DNA of 33,020 bases. It comes from an uncultured Rhodospirillaceae bacterium. GTDB taxonomy: Bacteria > Pseudomonadota > Alphaproteobacteria > Rhodospirillales > UBA2165. The notes beneath the pieces are model-generated. The model did not search any database. It saw only the letters and a list, made by a program, of their open reading frames with translations, and was not told the DNA's origin. The stretch spans positions 1-33,020 of the forward strand of contig CAJWAR010000043.1 of NCBI GenBank assembly GCA_913020445.1, read 5' to 3'. The position numbers and the translations under genes were made by a program. Shown here piece by piece: positions 24,081 through 30,746 of the stretch. Position 1 is the first letter of the stretch. Each line of letters begins with the position of its first letter.

Positions 24081-24611
24081 ATGAGAACATTGAATTTACT
24101 TATTATCGCTTCTTTCAGCGCATTTGTTTTAGTGGCTGCACCAGCCGCTAATGCGGGCCCCGGCCTTAGCCTAACTGAAAGCGTCAAAGCCGGATTACTG
24201 GCGGCTCAACCGGTGCTCGGTAAAAAAGTCGGCCAGGAGACTTTCGACGGTAAACCTGTTCTTGTTACTTTTTTCGCCAGTTGGTGAACCACCTGCCGGG
24301 CGGAGTTCGTGCAACTCCGTAAATTTTTAAATAATGGCGGAACGGAACGGGTAAAAGTGGTTGCAATAAGCTGGACCGAAGGCCGGTATGGTGATGATTC
24401 GCCGTCACGCTTGCGCAGCATGGTGCGAACTTTCCACCCGGCAATTCGCGTTATTCACGCCAGCCCTAAAATCGAGAAAGATTTTTCTCCACTGGTTTAT
24501 GTCCCCGCTAGTTTTATTTTCAATCGGCAAGGCAAAGTCGTTCATGGCGATGGCAACCGTGAATATCTTGGCACGGCGCGCCTTACCAAAATTCTCGACA
24601 GTATCAAATAA
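24081..24611 (+). CDS. Exported thioredoxin-like selenoprotein with U-x-x-C active site (in-frame TGA)
   Basis: Read through the TGA at 24285-24287, the gene encodes 176 residues. There is a signal peptide (1-25, ending PAANA), a LTESVKAGLLAAQPVLGKK linker, then a thioredoxin/TlpA-like fold: FDGKPVLVTFFASW, then Sec69, T, T, Cys72, then RAEFVQLRKFL. After that come VKVVAISWTEGRYG, the cis-Pro region YVPASFIFNRQGKVV (Pro142) and a C-terminal helix. The TGA stands precisely where relatives have the nucleophilic first Cys of WCxxC. A hairpin 13 bases downstream fits a bacterial SECIS. No other stop or shift interrupts it, and a strong terminator follows 14 bases after the stop. The envelope location suggests disulfide or peroxide reduction. 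Standard calling would report only the 68-residue front or a GTG-started fragment from 24309. A Cys-to-stop mutation is the alternative. Confidence 0.85.
24300..24320 (+). promoter_or_regulatory. Putative bacterial SECIS hairpin
   Basis: CGGAGTT (24301-24307) pairs perfectly with AACTCCG (24313-24319), plus a G.U pair at 24300/24320. The apical loop is CGTGC (24308-24312), five bases with G at the second position. The loop begins 20 bases after the TGA. Known bacterial SECIS elements lie within the coding region just after the UGA, with a short apical loop having G among its first two bases and a loop about 16-37 bases from UGA. This hairpin meets each of these. SelB binding is not shown. Confidence 0.75.
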
Positions 24612-24625
24612 TCTATCATCGACAA

Positions 24626-24657
24626 AAAAAGCCCGCTGATCGTTGAGCGGGCTTTTT
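24626..24657 (+). terminator. Rho-independent terminator after the selenoprotein gene
   Basis: AAAAAGCCCGCT (24626-24637) pairs perfectly with AGCGGGCTTTTT (24646-24657) around GATCGTTG, ending in five T. It starts 14 bases beyond the TAA at 24609-24611, showing that the open frame after the TGA ends inside a normally built transcription unit. Confidence 0.95.
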
Positions 24658-24872
24658 GCATTTCTAAACTCTAAAATATCAGGCGAGTTTAGTTAACCAG
24701 GGGGGGAGGAATTATTTTTTTGTTTTTCGATTACCTGCAGTTTCTCACGAGGGTGTAACAGGCAGATAAAGAAACAAAGACGAATATGTGAATAGGTGTA
24801 ACATGAATAATATTTGCGAATTTCCCCTATAGTTTCAGTTATTTAACTTCGTATTTATCTTGAAAAAGCCTT

Positions 24873-24903
24873 CCTCCTTTTCTAACCTAAAGAAAAAGGG
24901 AGG
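24873..24903 (+). promoter_or_regulatory. Hairpin covering the ribosome site of the PEBP gene
   Basis: CCTCC (24873-24877) and TTTTCT (24878-24883) can pair with GGAGG (24899-24903) and AGAAAA (24891-24896), with a two-base bulge, so the Shine-Dalgarno GGGAGG (24898-24903) just before ATG 24909 is sequestered. A U-rich strand against a purine ribosome site is the usual shape of a thermosensor or other translation-control hairpin. Function not shown. Confidence 0.45.
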
Positions 24904-24908
24904 CACCG

Positions 24909-25403
24909 ATGTCAGATTTCAAACTCACCAGCAACAGTTTTAACGAGGGCGATACCCTCGCCATGGATCATATTTTGGCGGAAGAATATGGCTTCGGCTG
25001 TGCCGGCGGCAATCAATCGCCCCACCTCGCCTGGACCGATCCACCGGAAGGCACCGAGAGCTTTGCCCTAACCATGTATGATCCGGACGCGCCAACCGGC
25101 AGTGGGTTTTGGCATTGGGTGGTCATCAATATTCCGAAAGATGTCCGGGAATTAGCATTAGATGCCTCGAAGAACGGCCTGCCTGCCGGCGCGCTTGAAA
25201 CGCGGAATGATTTTCCAGCACCCGGCTACGGCGGACCCTGCCCGCCGGAAGGCCACGGCCCGCACCGTTATATCTTTACCTTGCATGCCGTCGGCACCGC
25301 AGAATTACCGGTGACACCGGATTTATCGGCGGCCATCATCGGCTTCAATCTGTATTTTGCCACAATTGAAAAAGCCGTGCTGACGGGAAAATTTGAAAAA
25401 TAG
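24909..25403 (+). CDS. YbhB/YbcL-family Raf-kinase-inhibitor-like protein (PEBP)
   Basis: A 164-residue phosphatidylethanolamine-binding-protein family member. The conserved pocket motifs are GGNQSPHLAW, MYDPDAPTGSGFWHWVV (Asp58, Asp60, His69) and GPCPPEGHGPHRYIFTLHAV. No signal peptide is present, so it is cytoplasmic like E. coli YbhB. The true ligand of bacterial members is unknown. The start follows GGGAGG, which lies in a possible hairpin. The intergenic region upstream (24658-24908) otherwise shows AT-rich sequence without a gene. It ends six bases from the convergent hemerythrin gene. Confidence 0.95.
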   Translation: MSDFKLTSNSFNEGDTLAMDHILAEEYGFGCAGGNQSPHLAWTDPPEGTESFALTMYDPDAPTGSGFWHWVVINIPKDVRELALDASKNGLPAGALETRNDFPAPGYGGPCPPEGHGPHRYIFTLHAVGTAELPVTPDLSAAIIGFNLYFATIEKAVLTGKFEK

Positions 25404-25409
25404 TTTCGC

Positions 25410-25877
25410 TTAGGCGGCGCTAATACAGCTATGCCCATCGACAACAACATTGCGTTTTTCAGCCCATTTATCGCCAAGTGCGGTCAGTTCATCGTCAGTC
25501 AGGAACTGTTCGGCCATGGCAAATAGCGCCATCTCTTCTTTTTGAAAATGGCCAAACGCCAGATCAATCAGTTGCCGGATAAGTGCTTTCAACGCGTCAA
25601 CATCATTTTCATCGCGATAGCTTTTCAGGATTTCATCGATACTTTGATGCTCGGTACGCATCATCTCAAGCGGTCCCATTCCAGCAATATGCGGATCAAG
25701 CTCGGGAAACAAGAAATTGTCTTCGATCTCGGCATGAGACAACAACGTGCGCTCCAATACCGAAACTGAATTCTTAATTATTGTAATGTCCTCGCTGTTG
25801 CTAATCGTGTCACGCACAAAGTCGAAAATGACATAGAGAACGGCGTGTTCGCCTCTCAGGGCATCGGTTATCTTCAT
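25410..25877 (-). CDS. Hemerythrin-domain protein
   Basis: A 155-residue four-helix protein with the hemerythrin HHE ligand set: His11 (RGEHAVL), His48 and Glu52 (LLSHAEIEDNFLFPEL), His77 (RTEHQSIDEIL), and His110 with Glu114 (GHFQKEEMALF). These are the expected ligands of a carboxylate-bridged di-iron site that binds O2 or NO. The pattern is close to the bacterial HHE-domain proteins used in oxygen, nitric-oxide or iron handling. The ATG is preceded by AAGGAATAAAAG, a reasonable ribosome site. No fused signalling domain is present. The short C-terminal tail (DGHSCISAA) is variable. It is convergent with the PEBP gene. Confidence 0.92.
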   Translation of the reverse strand: MKITDALRGEHAVLYVIFDFVRDTISNSEDITIIKNSVSVLERTLLSHAEIEDNFLFPELDPHIAGMGPLEMMRTEHQSIDEILKSYRDENDVDALKALIRQLIDLAFGHFQKEEMALFAMAEQFLTDDELTALGDKWAEKRNVVVDGHSCISAA

Positions 25878-25966
25878 CTTTTATTCCTTAAGACTAATTC
25901 TAAAGTAGCTCAAGGTATAAAAGCGCAGAAGCTACCCGTCCTTAACTTTTGTTACCTTTCGGCTGA

Positions 25967-26776
25967 TTAGCCGCCCGGTTTCATCGCCTGCCAGACTTTC
26001 TTGTTGGTCTCGGCGGCCAGATAGTCATGCTGCTGCTCAAGGCAGGCGCGCATGGTGACGGTTTTGCCGACCCTATAATCTTCGCGGCAAGTCTCGGCAA
26101 TTTGCGAGGCTTTCACATGTGCTTTTGGCGTCAGCCGGCGGGACTTGTCATTGGTGACTTTGGCCCAATTTTTTTCAAACGCAACATGGTCGTCGGCGAG
26201 ATCATCCGGCAGACGGTTAATGACCTGATTAAGATGACGCGTTGTCTCCATTCTTACACGATCAGTGGCAAAGCTGTTTCGTGCAACATGACGGAGCGGA
26301 CCGATATATTGGTCGATTTCAAAGCGCGACAAGGGCGCTTCATCACTAGCTTTTGGCAGCGGAATGGCAGATGCCATCGCACTCACTGAAATCGATGCAG
26401 CCGCTTGATTGTTATGACCAAACTTCTGTAGTGAACTTTCAGGCAGACTAATGACGACCGAGGTATAATGGCGCTGCGCCGTCAGCGAAATTTTTTGCGC
26501 CACTGCGATTGATTTTGTGATCCCGTCTTTGCCAGTGACATTTAAACTAATCTGCGTGCCCTCCCCGGCTTTATAAGCCCGGCCCGGCATCGGCGCCCGG
26601 CGGTGCTCCTGCAAACAAACGGTGGTGATCTCAGCTTTGCAAATACCCTCAACGCAGGTTAGCGGCACCGGTTGCGCCGTCGCCACCAAGCCTAAAATTT
26701 GCGGTGCCGCCAGGGCGGGCGCGGATATAGCAATGAAAGTAAATGCAGAAACAATAGAGAATAACTTAGCACGCAT
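25967..26776 (-). CDS. Secreted hypothetical protein with five Cys
   Basis: A 269-residue protein with a clear signal peptide (MRAKLFSIVSAFTFIAISAPALA, cleavage about residue 23) and a good ribosome site (AGGAGAAAACC). The mature part has a beta-rich first half with Cys41, Cys46 and Cys54, including a TCVEGICKAEITTVCLQ cluster. The second half is helical (about 150-260) with Cys230 and Cys245, ending QQHDYLAAETNKKVWQAMKPGG. The close Cys spacing suggests periplasmic disulfides. I do not recognise the family. It is a single gene, unlinked to its neighbours. Confidence 0.8.
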   Translation of the reverse strand: MRAKLFSIVSAFTFIAISAPALAAPQILGLVATAQPVPLTCVEGICKAEITTVCLQEHRRAPMPGRAYKAGEGTQISLNVTGKDGITKSIAVAQKISLTAQRHYTSVVISLPESSLQKFGHNNQAAASISVSAMASAIPLPKASDEAPLSRFEIDQYIGPLRHVARNSFATDRVRMETTRHLNQVINRLPDDLADDHVAFEKNWAKVTNDKSRRLTPKAHVKASQIAETCREDYRVGKTVTMRACLEQQHDYLAAETNKKVWQAMKPGG

Positions 26777-26869
26777 GGTTTTCTCCTGTCGCAGCGAATC
26801 GTCATATACTTAAATAATACGCTGAGACGGTGAAAAATCGAAGTAACTTTTTTGGCAATTGAAAACTGG

Positions 26870-26892
26870 ATGCGCGGGTCACGCCCGCGCAT
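26870..26892 (-). terminator. GC-rich hairpin, likely mfd terminator
   Basis: ATGCGCGGG (26870-26878) pairs with CCCGCGCAT (26884-26892) around TCACG. On the minus strand the hairpin is followed by CCAGTTTTC, a weak T-run, so it can end mfd transcription. Palindromes of this form flanked by TGGATG and GACGG are a common dispersed repeat type in alphaproteobacteria. Confidence 0.55.
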
Positions 26893-26904
26893 GACGGCAA
26901 GGGT

Positions 26905-26937
26905 TAAATAATTAATCGACAGTCGATTAATTATTTA
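26905..26937. repeat. Perfect 15-bp inverted repeat overlapping the mfd stop
   Basis: TAAATAATTAATCGA (26905-26919) and TCGATTAATTATTTA (26923-26937) are exact reverse complements around CAG. The right arm contains the mfd stop codon (26935-26937). It is AT-rich with no T-run, so it is not a typical terminator. It may be a protein-binding site, an mRNA 3'-end stabiliser or a dispersed repeat. Confidence 0.85.
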
Positions 26938-29900
26938 GGCCGCGATATCGGCGAGTTCTTTCATCAGATACTGCACGCCGCCGAGCCGAGCCGGGGCATC
27001 ATTCCAACTCCGCATGAAGACCAGCTTATGATCGGGTCGCAGCTTTGAAGTGCCGACTTGCGAGGTAATAAAGGTAACCAAGCCTTCCAGATTACTGAAC
27101 TCATTGTTGCGGAAGGTGATCACCGCGCCTTTCGGTCCGGCTTCAACTTTCTCAATACCAGCTTCCAGGCACAGCCGCTTGATGGCGACTGTTTCCAGCA
27201 AATTCTCGACTTCCGCCGGCAGTGAGCCGAAGCGGTCAATCATTTCGGCGGCAAAGGCATCGATCTCAGTCCGGTCAGTCAGATCGGCAATCCGCCGGTA
27301 GAGGCTCAATCGCACACCCAGATCGGGCACATAATCGTTCGGGATCAACACCGGGATACCGATATCAATCTGCGGGCTCCATTTTTCCGCAATTTCGTCT
27401 TCAATATCACCCACCGATTTAGCTTCAGCGACCGCTTCTTCCAGCATTTGCTGATAAAGCTCAATGCCGACTTCTTTGATATGGCCCGACTGTTCGTCGC
27501 CGAGCAAATTACCGGCGCCCCGAATATCTAGATCGTGGCTGGCGAGCGTAAAACCGGCCCCTAATGTATCCAACGCCTGCATCACCTCGAGGCGTTTTTG
27601 CGCGGCTGCCGATAATTTGCGTTTGGGCGGCAGTGTGAGATAGGCATAACCGCGAACTTTCGAGCGCCCGATGCGGCCCCGCAATTGATAGAGCTGGGCC
27701 AAACCAAACATATCAGCACGGTGCAGGATGATCGTGTTGACCGATGGCAGATCAAGACCGGACTCGACGATATTAGTCGCCAGTAAAAGATCATATTTAC
27801 CGTCATAAAAAGCGCTCATGACGTCCTCGAGCTTGCCGGGAGACATCTGCCCGTGGGCCATGGCGATCCGAAGATCGGGCACCAGCTCCTGCAGTTCTTC
27901 CTCGGCACGGCCAAGATCGGCAACCCGCGGACAGACGTAGAAAATCTGACCGCCCCGGTAACGCTCACGTAGGATGGCTTCCCGCACCACCACCGGATCA
28001 TAAGGCAGCACAAACGTCCTGACGGCCAAGCGATCGACCGGCGGCGTGGTAATTAGGCTTAGTTCTCGAACGCCAGTGAGCGCCAGCTGCAACGTACGCG
28101 GGATCGGTGTCGCCGTTAGGGTCAACACATGCACGTTGTTTTTCATCGATTTCAGCTGCTCTTTGTGAGCCACGCCAAAGTGCTGCTCTTCATCGATAAT
28201 CAAGAGCCCGAGCCGGTCAAACTTAATACTTTTGGCGAGCAATGCATGGGTGCCGATGACGATATCAACCTGACCGGTCTCGAGCCCCGCTTTGGTGGCA
28301 TCGGCATCTTTTTTCGAAACCAGACGGGAAAGTTGCCGCACTTGGACGGGGAAATCGACGAAACGTTCTTCGAAAACCCGATAGTGCTGACGCGCCAGTA
28401 AAGTGGTTGGCACAACGATGGCGACTTGCTTGCCTTCCAAAGCCGCCACAAAAGTCGCCCGCAAGGCAACTTCGGTTTTACCAAAACCGACATCGCCACA
28501 AATCAGGCGATCCATCGGCCGGCCACTCGAGAGATCTTTGACGACATCACCGATGGCACGTTCCTGATCATCGGTCTCGGTGAATTGAAAGCTCGAGCAG
28601 AATTCATCGTAAACACCGGATTGCGGCTCGAAGACTTCGCCCTTTTTTAATTCACGTGCGGCGGCGACGGCAATGAGTTGATCGGCCATGTCTCGAATAC
28701 GCTGTTTAAGCTGAGATTTCCGGGCCTGCCAGGCGACGCCGCCGAGTTTGTCCAGGCGGATCGTCTCGCTGCCTTCGCCGTAGCGCGAGATCACTTCGAT
28801 GTTTTCGACCGGCAGAAAAAGTTTATCGCCGCCGTCATAAATCAACAGCAGGCAATCATGCGGCGCGCCGGCCCCGGTAACGTCCAGCGTCACCAGCTCA
28901 TCATATCGGCCGATGCCGTGCTCGGCATGGACAACCAGATCGCCGGCATTGAGGACGGACGTTTCGGCAATAAAGTTTTCCGGGCGAATTTTACGGCGCT
29001 GGGGTGAGCTGAGCCGGTCGCCGAGAATATCCTGCTCGGTAATGAGCGCCAGTCCAGGCGCGGTAAAACCGTGCTCCAACTCCAAAACCGCCATGCGCAC
29101 CGGCGCCGACGCATCACTTGAGGCGGCAATATCATGCTCCTTTAAAATACCCAAAAGGCGTTCGGCCGAACCTTCGGAAAAAGCGCCGATGACGATGCCG
29201 CGCCCGGCTTTGGCCTCGTCCAGAATGTGCTCACGCAGGGCATCATAAACATTAACGTCCGGCAAGGCGCGGGCATCGGCAAAATCGCGGCCCAGCTTAC
29301 CGCCGGCATCGCTGCTGACGCCATCAGACTCAGGTGCTGAAAATGGCTGCAGGTTAAGCTGTTTCCGGTCTTTTAGCGCTGCCTTTAATTCTTTTTTGGT
29401 GAGATATAGCCGATCTACCGGCAGCGGATTATAGGTTGTTTCTGAAACCGCTAAGCCTCGCGCTTTCATATCCGCGCGCGCATCGTAGCATTCACCGATG
29501 AGTTCCCAGCGGGCATCGCTGGCTTCATCAGCTTGGTGATCAAAGGCAATCACTGCATCCGGCAGGTAGTCGAGCACTGTTTCCAGCTCTTCATGAAAGA
29601 GTGGCAGCCAATGCTCCATGCCTGCTTGGGTGTGGCCTTCGGAAATTGCCTCGTAAAGCGGGTCTTCACTTGAAACCGCACCAAACAGCGCCCGGTAAGC
29701 GGTGCGGAACCGGCTAATGGCGTCCTCATCCAAGGAAATTTCACTAACCGGCTTAAGGTTAAAGCTTTTCGCTTCGCCGGTAGTGCGCTGACTAAACGGC
29801 TCAAACCGTCGGATACCATCGAGATCGTCGCCAAAAAAGTCGAGCCGCAACGGTTCTTCAAAACCCGGTGGAAAGAGATCAATAATGCCGCCCCGAATGG

Positions 29901-30387
29901 CATATTCGCCGGGCTCCATCACGGTTTCGCACCGGCCATAGCCGTTTTGCAGTAAAAATTCGAGCAAGCGGTCACGCGACGTCTCGGCACCCTTGCCGAA
30001 CGCTTTACTGGCGCCTTCAAAGGTCTGGCGCGCAGGAACTTTCTGCAATAATGCGGCAACCGACGTTAAAATGATTCGCGGCTGCATAGCGGTCGCATCA
30101 ACAAATTTGGTTAACGCATCGATGCGGGAGGCGACAATATCGCTTTTCGGCGACACGCGGTCATAGGGCAGACAATCCCAGGCCGGTAATTCAATGACCT
30201 CAACGCCACCGGCGAAAAAACTCAAGCTCTCCCGAACCGCCGCCATCCGGCGATCATCCCGGGCGACAAAAAGTACGGTTTTTTCCGCTTTAACCAACTG
30301 GCTCAGCACCACGCCATCATAGCCTTCCGGCACACCGCCAATCAGCATATCAGTATTATTATCCAATATTTTATGAATATTTAACAA
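26935..30387 (-). CDS. mfd: Transcription-repair coupling factor Mfd
   Basis: An ATP-dependent translocase of 1150 residues that removes RNA polymerase stalled at lesions and recruits UvrA. The N-terminal UvrB-homology module (LPAWDCLPYDRVSPK, GYGRCETVMEPGEYAIRGGIIDLFPPG) is followed by the RNAP-interaction domain (VHAEHGIGRY... LLLIYDGGDKLFLPVENIE). The RecG-like motor has Walker A GDVGFGKTE (about 631-639), DEEQHFGV and TATPIPRTLQLAL, and the C-terminal domain reads SLYRRIADL... DRFGSLP. The length is normal. The start is the TTG at 30387, four bases after the sdhE stop; ATG 30348 is an alternative, since the family homology begins near there. It is co-transcribed with sdhE in the arrangement usual in alphaproteobacteria, and divergent from recG. 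Confidence 0.97.
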   Translation of the reverse strand: MLNIHKILDNNTDMLIGGVPEGYDGVVLSQLVKAEKTVLFVARDDRRMAAVRESLSFFAGGVEVIELPAWDCLPYDRVSPKSDIVASRIDALTKFVDATAMQPRIILTSVAALLQKVPARQTFEGASKAFGKGAETSRDRLLEFLLQNGYGRCETVMEPGEYAIRGGIIDLFPPGFEEPLRLDFFGDDLDGIRRFEPFSQRTTGEAKSFNLKPVSEISLDEDAISRFRTAYRALFGAVSSEDPLYEAISEGHTQAGMEHWLPLFHEELETVLDYLPDAVIAFDHQADEASDARWELIGECYDARADMKARGLAVSETTYNPLPVDRLYLTKKELKAALKDRKQLNLQPFSAPESDGVSSDAGGKLGRDFADARALPDVNVYDALREHILDEAKAGRGIVIGAFSEGSAERLLGILKEHDIAASSDASAPVRMAVLELEHGFTAPGLALITEQDILGDRLSSPQRRKIRPENFIAETSVLNAGDLVVHAEHGIGRYDELVTLDVTGAGAPHDCLLLIYDGGDKLFLPVENIEVISRYGEGSETIRLDKLGGVAWQARKSQLKQRIRDMADQLIAVAAARELKKGEVFEPQSGVYDEFCSSFQFTETDDQERAIGDVVKDLSSGRPMDRLICGDVGFGKTEVALRATFVAALEGKQVAIVVPTTLLARQHYRVFEERFVDFPVQVRQLSRLVSKKDADATKAGLETGQVDIVIGTHALLAKSIKFDRLGLLIIDEEQHFGVAHKEQLKSMKNNVHVLTLTATPIPRTLQLALTGVRELSLITTPPVDRLAVRTFVLPYDPVVVREAILRERYRGGQIFYVCPRVADLGRAEEELQELVPDLRIAMAHGQMSPGKLEDVMSAFYDGKYDLLLATNIVESGLDLPSVNTIILHRADMFGLAQLYQLRGRIGRSKVRGYAYLTLPPKRKLSAAAQKRLEVMQALDTLGAGFTLASHDLDIRGAGNLLGDEQSGHIKEVGIELYQQMLEEAVAEAKSVGDIEDEIAEKWSPQIDIGIPVLIPNDYVPDLGVRLSLYRRIADLTDRTEIDAFAAEMIDRFGSLPAEVENLLETVAIKRLCLEAGIEKVEAGPKGAVITFRNNEFSNLEGLVTFITSQVGTSKLRPDHKLVFMRSWNDAPARLGGVQYLMKELADIAA

Positions 30388-30391
30388 AGAC

Positions 30392-30643
30392 TTATAGGCT
30401 TTCTTTAAACTGAATAATTAATCCCATAATTTCGTTGTCATAGGTCTCTGGAATAGCTTCGCGTCCTAATATCCAGTTCAGCAGATCAGCGTCCGGCGCG
30501 TCGAGCAAAATATCAAAATCCTCCAGCAAATCTGCACTTAAATTCGGTAATTCCTGCTGCGCAAATTCGCCGATCAGTTTATCGGTTTCCTGCATGCCTC
30601 GATGGGTCGCTTTATAGAGCAATCGTTTACGGAGAGTTTCCAT
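30392..30643 (-). CDS. sdhE: FAD assembly factor SdhE (succinate dehydrogenase flavinylation)
   Basis: An 83-residue protein of the SdhE/SDHAF2/YgfY family, which promotes covalent FAD attachment to SdhA. The start METLRKRLLYKATHRGMQETDKLIGEF contains the conserved RGMxExD motif that contacts the flavoprotein. The later helices (LLEDFDILLDAPDADLLNWILG) have the usual five-helix pattern. ATG 30643 is chosen over the TTG at 30655 because it fits the family N-terminus. It sits directly upstream of mfd with a four-base gap and divergent from recG, a conserved neighbourhood in alphaproteobacteria. Confidence 0.93.
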   Translation of the reverse strand: METLRKRLLYKATHRGMQETDKLIGEFAQQELPNLSADLLEDFDILLDAPDADLLNWILGREAIPETYDNEIMGLIIQFKESL

Positions 30644-30746
30644 CCTGCAGTCCAATGAACTATCTTTAGGGAGCCAGTTGAGCAGCTAAGGGTGTAAACC
30701 TTTGCAGGCGGTCTGTCAGCCACGATTTATTGAGAACCAGGATATT

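Noticed and set aside
24285..24287. Simple nonsense mutation and pseudogene
   Set aside because: Considered seriously, but the stop is exactly at the redox Cys, a SECIS-like hairpin follows, and no other lesion is present in the frame.
24309..24611. Independent 100-residue gene starting at GTG 24309
   Set aside because: It is in frame with the upstream half, begins in the middle of a thioredoxin fold and has no ribosome site; better explained as the second part of the selenoprotein.
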